Assembly (NCBI RefSeq): GCF_000758945.1
Contig: NZ_JRND01000004.1
Coordinates: 11,212 to 75,211, forward strand
Length of the DNA stretch: 64,000 nucleotides
Direction of reading: 5' to 3'
DNA from: Lancefieldella parvula_C
GTDB lineage: Bacteria; Actinomycetota; Coriobacteriia; Coriobacteriales; Atopobiaceae
Below are positions 34,067 to 42,130 of this stretch, piece by piece; positions within the stretch are counted from its first letter, which is position 1, and the number at the start of each line of letters is the position of its first letter. Position numbers and translations under genes: made by a program. The notes beneath the pieces were generated by a model. The model was given only the letters and a program-made list of their open reading frames with translations, searched no databases and was not told the DNA's origin.

Positions 34067-36076
34067 TTACCTACCAACGTTGTCTGGCTGATTATAAATT
34101 GCACCAAAAACGTCTCGAACAATATACATACCAGAACCTGCGCCAGAAGGTGCGCAATCTAGATTTGCAGCAACAACATACTGAGGCTTGTCAGCAGGTG
34201 CATAGCCAACAAACCAACCAACGGGCTCACCAATAGACTGCTGCTCAGCAGTACCCGTCTTGCCATTAACCGTGACATCAAGATTGGTCCAGTGGATAGT
34301 CTGAGAAGCAGATTCCTCATAGACAACGCCATAAAGACCACGAGCAACAATGTCTCGGTGCTCATCTTTTTCTTCTGGGCTCAGAATGACCTCGTTTTTA
34401 TACTCAATAACAGAGCCATTTCCGTTTCTGGCATTAATACTCTTCAAAACATGTGGTTTGTAAATTGGACCTCGGTTTGCAATACCACAATACGCATTTG
34501 CCATCTGAAGGCAGGTTACCAAAAGATCGCCCTGTCCAATTGCAAGGTTACAGTTGTCGCCACCCTGCCACTTACGAGCATCATCAGGCGAGCTGGTAAA
34601 GTAATTCCACTTCCACTCTGCATCAGGAACGCGGCCAGATGCCTCTTCTGGAAGGTCAATACCAGAAAGCGCACCAAGTCCAAAGGCGCGGAATGTCTCT
34701 TGCATGCCCTCTGGATGATCGTTGTTATAGAAGAAGCCCTTACCAATCTCATAAAAAACAATATCGCAAGAGTTGGTAATACCGGTAATCAGATTAACGG
34801 TGCCGTGACCAGAAAGAAGCCAACAGTGCATGCCGTACTGCTCGCCAAAACCAGTCCAGAAACCCGTACAATACCAGCTTGAATTTCCGTCACAAATGCC
34901 ATATTTGAGTCCAGCAAAGGTAGTAAGTGCTTTGATGGTAGATCCAGATGGATACTGTCCAGCAATTGCGCGATTCATCAGCGGATAGTTTGCCTCTTCA
35001 GAAGAAAGCGTATCCCAGTCAGAACTGGAAATACCTCCAACAAACATTGAAGGTGAATACGTTGGATAGCTTGCCATAGCAATAACTTCACCGTTAGTAC
35101 AATCAAGTGCCACCACACTTGCACTGCGACCTTGGAAGTCTTGTGATCTAACTGTGTTGATAACACTGACAAGGGATGCTTCTGCTGCTTTTTGAATGTT
35201 TGCATCAATGGTCAAAACAACATCTGAGCCGCTCTGAGGAGCAATAGACGTTGAGTGAGATAAAACATTACCAGCAGCGTCAACATACACCGTTTGCTCA
35301 CCACGAACACCCTGAAGAGCGGACTCGTACTGATACTCAACACCCGTTTGTCCCACGATATCACCGTGGGCATACACAAAGCCGCCATCCGCAGTTTTAC
35401 TGCTTTCAAGCTGCTCTTGTGTAACGGTTCCGGTGTAGCCAACAACATGAGCTGCAAGAGAACCGTTTGGATAGGCGCGCTGGGTACGCTCCTCAATTGA
35501 AACGCCATCAAGCAAAGCACCATGAGCGTAAATGTAGGCAACTACGCGCCTAGAAACATCTACAGAAACCGTGCGAAGCGCTTGGGCACCATCAGAGGTA
35601 TCCATGATTTTTCTGCGCACCGCCAACATAGGCATGCCCAGAAGGTTAGCAAGAATCTGCAGCTTAATGTAGTCTTCTGCAACGTCTGCTCGAGCTACTA
35701 CCGTTGGACTTGGCCTGTTAGTAACAATCTCCACGCCATTTCTGTCCAGAATGCGACCACGAGGAGCTGCGGTAGTAACTGTTCGCGTACGGTTGCGCTC
35801 TGCTTGCTCAGTATAGTCAGCTGACGATAAGAGCTGCATGGTCCAAAGACGACCAATAAGCACGGCAAACATACCGCCAACAGCAATTGCAAATCCGATA
35901 AGTCTGGACGAGAGGGTCTTCTCGGCAGAGCCGTCAGAACCACCGGACGCCTTGGGAGCGCCGCCACCAATATCAAAGGTAAACGGCGAGTCTTTTCTAC
36001 CAAAGGTGAGGTAAACAATGATCAAACCAATTGCTGCAACAGCGCAACAAGCAAGGATAACAAGGGTGAAATTCAT
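34067..36076 (-). CDS. mrdA: penicillin-binding protein 2 (elongasome transpeptidase)
   Basis: A 669-residue class B PBP. An N-terminal membrane anchor and a second hydrophobic segment (about 5-75) precede the dimerisation domain with RGRILDRNGVEI. The transpeptidase domain holds the active-site STIK (YPSGSTIKALTTF), the SCD triad residue (ITNSCDIVFYEIG) and KTG (NGKTGTAEQ). The position between mreD and rodA identifies it as the elongation-specific PBP2. Confidence 0.94.
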   Translation of the reverse strand: MNFTLVILACCAVAAIGLIIVYLTFGRKDSPFTFDIGGGAPKASGGSDGSAEKTLSSRLIGFAIAVGGMFAVLIGRLWTMQLLSSADYTEQAERNRTRTVTTAAPRGRILDRNGVEIVTNRPSPTVVARADVAEDYIKLQILANLLGMPMLAVRRKIMDTSDGAQALRTVSVDVSRRVVAYIYAHGALLDGVSIEERTQRAYPNGSLAAHVVGYTGTVTQEQLESSKTADGGFVYAHGDIVGQTGVEYQYESALQGVRGEQTVYVDAAGNVLSHSTSIAPQSGSDVVLTIDANIQKAAEASLVSVINTVRSQDFQGRSASVVALDCTNGEVIAMASYPTYSPSMFVGGISSSDWDTLSSEEANYPLMNRAIAGQYPSGSTIKALTTFAGLKYGICDGNSSWYCTGFWTGFGEQYGMHCWLLSGHGTVNLITGITNSCDIVFYEIGKGFFYNNDHPEGMQETFRAFGLGALSGIDLPEEASGRVPDAEWKWNYFTSSPDDARKWQGGDNCNLAIGQGDLLVTCLQMANAYCGIANRGPIYKPHVLKSINARNGNGSVIEYKNEVILSPEEKDEHRDIVARGLYGVVYEESASQTIHWTNLDVTVNGKTGTAEQQSIGEPVGWFVGYAPADKPQYVVAANLDCAPSGAGSGMYIVRDVFGAIYNQPDNVGR

Positions 36077-36085
36077 ACTAACCCC

Positions 36086-36646
36086 TTATTTGAGGCGCTG
36101 TGGAGCTCGGTGAGATCCGCGGTAGAGCGAAGTTCCACCCAAAGATGAATGAGACCTTTGGGAATGAGAAAGTACATAGAAAACAGGCAGAGCAGCCAAA
36201 ATGGTGAACAACATGGTGGGGAAAGACTTAAACAGCAGCCCCTCAAAGAAGTTGCCACCAGAGCCAATCAAAGAATTAATGAGCTGATACATAAAGGTGA
36301 CACCAAAAGTTTGAAGGGCAACAAAGCCCATAGAGGTACCAAAATTGCCAGAGATTCTGTCTCTTACCTCTTGGCCCATGAAATAAGAACTGACCACAAG
36401 CAAGAGTGCCATGAGACCAATGGGGTTGGCAGAAGTCAGATCATAGATTAGACCTGCAATAAAGCCGCTTATTACGCCAGTTTTGCCACCATATCTCAGG
36501 GCAATAGCTGCCGAGAAAATCAATGCAAAATTGATGACTCCCCCACCAAAAGAAACCTGTGGTGTAAGCATAATCTGCAAAATGAAGCAAACAACAGCAA
36601 GAACGGTGATGCTGCGTGTGTTTTTATTTCTATCAGAAACCTGCAT
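36086..36646 (-). CDS. mreD: rod shape-determining protein MreD
   Basis: A 186-residue membrane protein with five or six hydrophobic helices. Family residues include FGGGVINFALIFSAAIALRYGGKTGVISGFIAGLIYDLTS-like order, where the Gly-Phe and Asp in GFIAGLIYDL are typical. It links MreC to the elongation complex. It lies between mreC and PBP2. Confidence 0.88.
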   Translation of the reverse strand: MQVSDRNKNTRSITVLAVVCFILQIMLTPQVSFGGGVINFALIFSAAIALRYGGKTGVISGFIAGLIYDLTSANPIGLMALLLVVSSYFMGQEVRDRISGNFGTSMGFVALQTFGVTFMYQLINSLIGSGGNFFEGLLFKSFPTMLFTILAALPVFYVLSHSQRSHSSLGGTSLYRGSHRAPQRLK

Positions 36647-36655
36647 ACATCCCCC

Positions 36656-37747
36656 TTAATCTGTTCTTCCGCTGTTATGTTGTGTATTACCCGTTGGAGC
36701 AGCAACCGTTGCATTCTGCTGGGAATTTGTTGTGTTGTTTGCAGAGCCGCTGCCAGAAGAGTTGCTTGATGAAGAACCCGAAGATCCGTCTTTGGAGTCT
36801 TTATCCTTACTGTCAGAATTAGTTGCTGTTGGAGTGTTTTGCTTATCTGCCTCTGCAATATCATCTGCGGTAGCTTTTTGCTCCTCAGAAAGAGACGTGA
36901 TAACCATTACCTCTTCGTTAGTACTGACATTTCCAAAAGGCTCAATAACAATGGTGTAATAAAGCGATCCTGGCGCTGCTTCAACGCTGGTAACTTTACC
37001 CAGAGGAAGACCCTTTGGGAACACGCCACCAAGTCCACTGGTAACTACTGTATCGCCTACAGCAACCTTCTGGTTGGTGTTGATCAGGTTAAGAGTAATC
37101 TGCCTTGAAGCGGAACCCATAAGCATACCCTGAGCTCGGCTGCTTTGAACCATAGCAGCCACACCGCTCTTCTCGTCAGTAATAAGACGAACGGTAGAAG
37201 TTGTAGGACCGCACTCAATGATCTGACCAATAACGCCGCCGCTATCAACAACAGGCATGCCAACAGCCAGTCCGGATGAAGTTCCCTTGTCAATCACAAT
37301 GGTGTTATTGAACGAGTCAGTAGAACCAGAGATGACACGAGCACCCGTAGACTGCAGGTTATAGGTATTTTTAAGGTCGAGAAGACCCTGCAGACGCTGC
37401 GTAGACTGATTTGTCTCTTCGAGCTCTGCGTTTCTTGAACGCAGTTGCTCGTTTTCTGCCTTAAGATCAGAAAGCGTTTGCTGGTCTGCTGTTAAGTTAC
37501 TAAAAATGTTACCAATGCCCTGGAAAGGCATAGCGATAGCAGAACCTGCCATTCTAAAAGGCATGGTAATAGTAGAGAAGCCGCCTCGAACCATCTCGAG
37601 CGGTCCCCCTGCACCCATACGAGCGCTAACCGTCAATAACACAATTGAAAGCAGCGAAAGAATAATAAAACTACGGCCGCCCGTATGCTTATTATTGTTA
37701 GATCCAAGGCCTGATGAAGCACCCTGGATCTGATTAGACAATGGCAT
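36656..37747 (-). CDS. mreC: rod shape-determining protein MreC with long Ser/Asn tail
   Basis: A 363-residue protein. One transmembrane helix (about 27-43) is followed by a coiled coil (QTLSDLKAENEQLRSRNAEL) and the beta-rich MreC domain up to about residue 285 (VITSGLGGVFPKGLPLG). The last 65 residues are a Ser/Asn/Gly/Asp-rich, low-complexity tail outside the cell, not usual for MreC. Confidence 0.93.
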   Translation of the reverse strand: MPLSNQIQGASSGLGSNNNKHTGGRSFIILSLLSIVLLTVSARMGAGGPLEMVRGGFSTITMPFRMAGSAIAMPFQGIGNIFSNLTADQQTLSDLKAENEQLRSRNAELEETNQSTQRLQGLLDLKNTYNLQSTGARVISGSTDSFNNTIVIDKGTSSGLAVGMPVVDSGGVIGQIIECGPTTSTVRLITDEKSGVAAMVQSSRAQGMLMGSASRQITLNLINTNQKVAVGDTVVTSGLGGVFPKGLPLGKVTSVEAAPGSLYYTIVIEPFGNVSTNEEVMVITSLSEEQKATADDIAEADKQNTPTATNSDSKDKDSKDGSSGSSSSNSSGSGSANNTTNSQQNATVAAPTGNTQHNSGRTD

Positions 37748-37749
37748 AT

Positions 37750-38793
37750 TTATTGGCCTGCACTCTGAACAAATCCACCGGACAATGCGTTAGCCTCAAG
37801 AACCTTTGCACAACCGGTAACAACATTTTCTAGAGCGGTTGGGCTTACGTTAACAGGCACGCCAGTCTCTTCACGAAGTCTCTGGTCAAGACCGCGAAGC
37901 ATTCCGCCACCACCGGTAAGCAAAATACCGTAGTACATAAGATCAGATGCAAGATCTGGTGGAGTCACATCAAGCGCATCTTTGACAGCCTTGGTGACCT
38001 CGTCAAGAGGACGATCAAGAGCACGACGAATCTCTTCTGACTCAATACGAACTGTCTTTGGAAGACCACTCATGACGTCACGACCGTTTACCTCAACGTC
38101 AAGCTCTTCTGCAAGAGGAGCTGCTGAGCCAACCTTAATCTTGATGTCTTCTGCGGTACGCTCACCAATAGAGAGGTTATACGCATCACGAACATGTTCA
38201 AGAATAGTTTGATCAAACTCGTCACCTGCAGTTCTAATGGACTGCGAGACAACAATACCACCCATGGAGATAACAGCAACCTCGGTAGTACCGCCACCAA
38301 TGTCTACAACCATAGAACCGGTTGGATCCTCAATTGGAAGGTCTGCGCCAATAGCTGCAGCCATAGGCTCTTCAATCAAGAATGCCTGGCGAGCGCCTGC
38401 CTGAATAGTTGCTTCAAAAACAGCGCGTTTCTCGACAGATGTAACGCCAGAAGGAACGCAAACAACTACGCGTGGACGTGGTGACCAAGGATATTTGCGC
38501 TCACGGGCCTTCTCGATGAAGTAACGAAGCATAACCTCAGTAACGTCAAAGTCTGCAATGACGCCGTCTTTAAGAGGGCGCTCTGCAATGATGGAGCCAG
38601 GAGTACGACCAATCATGCGCTTTGCGTCAGCGCCAACAGCCAAAACGCGGCTCTCGCTTTTATCGATTGCAACAACCGATGGCTCATTGATGACAATACC
38701 CTGACCACGAACTGCAACAAGGGTGTTTGCAGTTCCCAAATCGATGGCTAGGTCTCCGCCATATTCTCCGAAGAGCGAATCGAAGATAGACAT
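37750..38793 (-). CDS. mreB: rod shape-determining protein MreB
   Basis: A 347-residue bacterial actin that guides side-wall synthesis. The phosphate-1 motif AIDLGTANTLV, the VVCVPSGVTSVEKRA block, the phosphate-2 DIGGGTTEVAVIS and the adenosine motif GILLTGGGGMLRGLD are all present. ATG 38793 is preferred over an upstream TTG. First gene of mreB-mreC-mreD-mrdA-rodA. Confidence 0.97.
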   Translation of the reverse strand: MSIFDSLFGEYGGDLAIDLGTANTLVAVRGQGIVINEPSVVAIDKSESRVLAVGADAKRMIGRTPGSIIAERPLKDGVIADFDVTEVMLRYFIEKARERKYPWSPRPRVVVCVPSGVTSVEKRAVFEATIQAGARQAFLIEEPMAAAIGADLPIEDPTGSMVVDIGGGTTEVAVISMGGIVVSQSIRTAGDEFDQTILEHVRDAYNLSIGERTAEDIKIKVGSAAPLAEELDVEVNGRDVMSGLPKTVRIESEEIRRALDRPLDEVTKAVKDALDVTPPDLASDLMYYGILLTGGGGMLRGLDQRLREETGVPVNVSPTALENVVTGCAKVLEANALSGGFVQSAGQ

Positions 38794-38863
38794 GATATCC
38801 AATCAAACGTGCTACGCGTGTGCGTAATAATCCTGCAGAAAGAACGGTTAAAACAGTTTAGTA

Positions 38864-40267
38864 CTAGTTACCAGACTTTGAAGAGCTGGAGGAACTATTG
38901 GAGGAATTTGAGGAGTTAGATCCATTAGTTCCAGAGGTAGTTCCCGAGTTAGAACCGTTGGTACCAGAAGTTGTACCGGAGTTCTGATTGTTCTGGCTGA
39001 CATACGAAGTGGTAACGCTTGCCACCTTCCAGCCAATACCATCACGAACAAGCTCAATGGTGTAGTCAACGTTTCCGCCGTTAGAAAGGCTGACAGAAGC
39101 GTTTACTGTTGAGTGAGTCATGCTCTGGTCAACACCGTTGATGGTGACAGCAGAGCTTGATGGCAGGCTGTTAGAAATCTGCTGAAGCGTGGTGCTAGAA
39201 ACAGAACTAGAGACATAGCGACCAATATCAGTGCCCTGTGCTTTAGCGTTGAAAATATCCTGAACAACAGACTGCTGGGTTGGCCATCCATAGCCACGAT
39301 AGTAAGCATAACCAGCGCCACCAACAGCTAAGATAAGCAAAATAAGAATAGTGATAAAGACCTTAAGGCCGGTATGGCGATGCTTACGCCTAATCTTCTT
39401 GTCCTTCTTATCCTGCTCAATAATCTCCTGCTCAGTAATCTGGAAGAAGCCAGTATCTTCTGCAGAAGGAATGAGCTCGCCGGACATACCTGTAGGATCC
39501 AGTGGATCATAGGCACCATAGCCAGCTGCCTGAAGGAAGGCATCAGTCTCAGATGGCTTGCCAGAAGTCATTGCAGTAATAGCCCTGCGAGCTGCATCAA
39601 AGGCAGACTGCTGCTGATTAGACAGAGCAAAGCTGCCGTCTGCAGTAGCGTGAGTGAAAGCATCAACTGCCTCAGACATGCGATTTGCTGCAACGTATGC
39701 AAGACCAAGATCTGCATAAATCTTATTGGAATTATCCAGAGGATTAGCAAAATCAAGAGCGGTACGATATGCCTCAACAGCATCAACAGGCCTGTTCAGA
39801 CCCATGAAGCATGCGCCTAGGCTGCAAAGCGCTGATGAAGGATTAGGGTTCTTCTCGTCAACTGCAGCGTTTCTGTAAGCAATACCGGCGTTGCGAATAT
39901 CACCAATCTTCTCGTATGCAGAACCAAGAGCAAGCTGTGCCTTATAAGGAGTTGCATAAGAGGCGTCCTGGACAGCGTTAGTAAGGGCAGCAATAGCCTC
40001 CTGTACCCTACCAGCAGCCAGAAGTGCGCGACCCTGATTAGTAGAGAGAGCGCCAACCTTGCCGTAGGAAGCGTCAGCAAGAGCGGACTTGTAAGCAGAA
40101 GCTGCGGAATCAAACTGTCCAAGCTTCATATAAGCGTTTCCAAGAAGGTGGTCAATCTGACCGTTTACCTCGCCTGGCTCTTTAGCCACATCAAACTGAC
40201 TGATAGCTACAAACCAGTCGCCCTGATCATATGCAGATTTACCTAACTCAAATGCCTGTTGATTCAC
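38864..40267 (-). CDS. TPR-repeat membrane protein with Ser/Asn-rich C-terminus
   Basis: A 467-residue protein. The first 215 residues contain about five TPR-type helical repeats (for example AFELGKSAYDQGDWFVAISQF and GNAYMKLGQFDSAASAYKSAL). A basic stretch (KKDKKIRRKHRHT) precedes one transmembrane helix near residue 305, so the TPR part is cytoplasmic. A small external domain follows, ending in near-identical SGTTSGTNGSN repeats and a polyserine tail. GTG at 40267 has a GGAGG site; the upstream ATG would overlap ppiB and lacks one. Function unknown. Cytoplasmic TPR plus external domain next to mreB suggests an envelope scaffold. Confidence 0.75.
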   Translation of the reverse strand: MNQQAFELGKSAYDQGDWFVAISQFDVAKEPGEVNGQIDHLLGNAYMKLGQFDSAASAYKSALADASYGKVGALSTNQGRALLAAGRVQEAIAALTNAVQDASYATPYKAQLALGSAYEKIGDIRNAGIAYRNAAVDEKNPNPSSALCSLGACFMGLNRPVDAVEAYRTALDFANPLDNSNKIYADLGLAYVAANRMSEAVDAFTHATADGSFALSNQQQSAFDAARRAITAMTSGKPSETDAFLQAAGYGAYDPLDPTGMSGELIPSAEDTGFFQITEQEIIEQDKKDKKIRRKHRHTGLKVFITILILLILAVGGAGYAYYRGYGWPTQQSVVQDIFNAKAQGTDIGRYVSSSVSSTTLQQISNSLPSSSAVTINGVDQSMTHSTVNASVSLSNGGNVDYTIELVRDGIGWKVASVTTSYVSQNNQNSGTTSGTNGSNSGTTSGTNGSNSSNSSNSSSSSSKSGN

Positions 40268-40298
40268 AATATCCTCCAAGAGTCTGTGCGACTTGGCT

Positions 40299-40838
40299 TT
40301 AAGCGTTTTCAATTCTAATGGAATTGACGACATCGCCAACCTTTAACTGGGAAATGACATCCATTCCCTCGATAGTTGTGCCAAATACGGTGTACCCAGA
40401 ATCCAAGCCATGCTGTGGACCAAGACAGAAATAGAACTGAGAACCTGCGGAGTTTGGATCTTGAGAACGAGCCATAGCAAGAGCACCGTCAACGTGGGAG
40501 TTGTTAGGATTTGTGGTGAACTCCTCTTTGATGCGATAACCAGGACCACCGGTACCAGGAATTCCGTCAGGACCAGGGTTACCAAAAATAACGTCCTCAA
40601 CACTCATCTCGCGAGTGTTTGGGTCTCCGCCCTGAAGAACAAAGCCAGGGACAAGACGGTGGAACTTGGTATCGTCATAGAAGCCAGACTCTGCAAGCTC
40701 GCAGAAGTTTGCCACATGAATAGGTGCGCCCTTACCGTCAAGCTGAACCTTAATGATTCCCTTGTTGGTATCAAAGACGGCGACCTCAGTACCAGTAACC
40801 TGGCGCACTGGTGTATACAATGGATCAAGTCCAAACAT
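40299..40838 (-). CDS. ppiB: cyclophilin-type peptidyl-prolyl isomerase
   Basis: A 179-residue cyclophilin without a signal peptide, so probably cytosolic. Core motifs are KFHRLVPGFVLQGGDP, GALAMARSQDPNSAGSQFYFCLG and GYTVFGTTIEGMDVI, holding most catalytic-groove residues; the usual Trp is replaced by the GLDSGYTVF form. The start has a TTGGAGGAA site. Confidence 0.93.
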   Translation of the reverse strand: MFGLDPLYTPVRQVTGTEVAVFDTNKGIIKVQLDGKGAPIHVANFCELAESGFYDDTKFHRLVPGFVLQGGDPNTREMSVEDVIFGNPGPDGIPGTGGPGYRIKEEFTTNPNNSHVDGALAMARSQDPNSAGSQFYFCLGPQHGLDSGYTVFGTTIEGMDVISQLKVGDVVNSIRIENA

Positions 40839-40975
40839 AATTCCTCCAAGCTTCTTTACATCTAAGAGAAGAAAAAACGCGAGAAACCCTTAGTAATAAA
40901 GAACTTCTTTTCTAACCTAATTATTTTACCAGTATGATGAGATTTTTGAAATTAAAGCAGCTGAACGGTAGAGAT

Positions 40976-42097
40976 TTACTGCTTTTGTGGCTTCCAATTC
41001 ACGTAATTTTCATCAAAAAGTTTCTGGTATGAGCTGGAGCCACTGGAGTCTCTGATGTTATCAACTGGCGCCAAGATGTTGTCTTTGTCCTGAGAAGGAT
41101 TGTTAGAAGCAACTGAGCGCTTCCATCCATCACTTAAAGCGTCAGAACGATTACGAAGCCAGTTGCCAAGCTTAGTAAGATTTTCAATGGTCTGACGATA
41201 GTTTCCATTGGAGTCATCAAGGCTTGAAAGGTCAGAGATAACATTACTGATATCCAGCGATATCTGCTCTGCTTCCTGCTGGGCATCAGCGCGCTCTTGA
41301 TCAGAGCCAGTAATAGCAAGCTGATCAAAGGTTTTCTCGTTATCATCAAGGCGCTTTGAGAGATCTCCCAGCTTCTGATAATCGCTATCAAGTGCATCAA
41401 AAACAGCATCTGAACTTGTGTTTTGCTGAGTTGCACTAGTGTCTTGTCCCGTTAGATGCGTAACGGGAGTGGTAGTAGGAGTAGATGAGACTGGAGCCTC
41501 AACCTTTGCGCGATTATCGGTTGCCTGAGGGTCCCACGGGTGCGTAATGATAAAGATTGCAGCTACTACCAGCGTTGTGACAAGAAGTGCTGAGAGCAGA
41601 ATAACGCGTGTGCGAGGGATTCCTTCTGCCTCAGGAAGGTTCTCTTTTGAAGGCTCGGAAGGAATTGCAGACTCAAAACGAGGAGCTGGTCTACGACTTA
41701 CTGAGGCAAACGCGCTGGTAGCATCTGGGTCAGCGTTGTCGGCTGGCATTTGCTGCAAAACAGTGGGATCTGCTGCAGCAGAAGATGATGCATGAGGGTC
41801 TGCATCTGCGAGTGGATCGTGTTTCTCGCCAGGTGCTGGAGCGGCATCAATCTCTGGGAGCGAGATGTTGCGCGTAGGCCTGATGGCTCGCGCGGGACGA
41901 GCAGCAGGCGCTGCCTGTGGCAGAGGAAGGCCACACTTGGGGCAGCTTTCTGCAGCAGCACCAACTAAGGCGCCACAATGAGGGCACCACTCAGCTTGAG
42001 TAACAGGAATCCTTTGAGTCAAACTTAGATCAATCTGACAATGAGGGCAGGTTAAAGCCCCTTCATCGACCTCAGATCCACAGTTTGGACAACGCAT
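40976..42097 (-). CDS. double zinc-ribbon membrane protein
   Basis: A 373-residue protein. Two zinc-ribbon knuckle pairs stand at the N-terminus (CPNCGSEVDEGALTCPHC and CPHCGALVGAAAESCPKC). They are followed by a Pro/Ala-rich low-complexity region, one transmembrane helix near residues 168-190 (ILLSALLVTTLVVAAIFII) and an external domain with heptad-like helices (residues 230-310). This resembles widespread zinc-ribbon anchor proteins of Gram-positives with unknown function. Confidence 0.7.
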   Translation of the reverse strand: MRCPNCGSEVDEGALTCPHCQIDLSLTQRIPVTQAEWCPHCGALVGAAAESCPKCGLPLPQAAPAARPARAIRPTRNISLPEIDAAPAPGEKHDPLADADPHASSSAAADPTVLQQMPADNADPDATSAFASVSRRPAPRFESAIPSEPSKENLPEAEGIPRTRVILLSALLVTTLVVAAIFIITHPWDPQATDNRAKVEAPVSSTPTTTPVTHLTGQDTSATQQNTSSDAVFDALDSDYQKLGDLSKRLDDNEKTFDQLAITGSDQERADAQQEAEQISLDISNVISDLSSLDDSNGNYRQTIENLTKLGNWLRNRSDALSDGWKRSVASNNPSQDKDNILAPVDNIRDSSGSSSYQKLFDENYVNWKPQKQ

Positions 42098-42130
42098 ACA
42101 CCCTCCACAACTCTTTGCTTGTGCTTCAGT

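Noticed and set aside
40268..40339. Upstream start for the TPR protein
   Set aside because: It would overlap ppiB by 41 bases and has no ribosome-binding site; GTG 40267 has a clear GGAGG.
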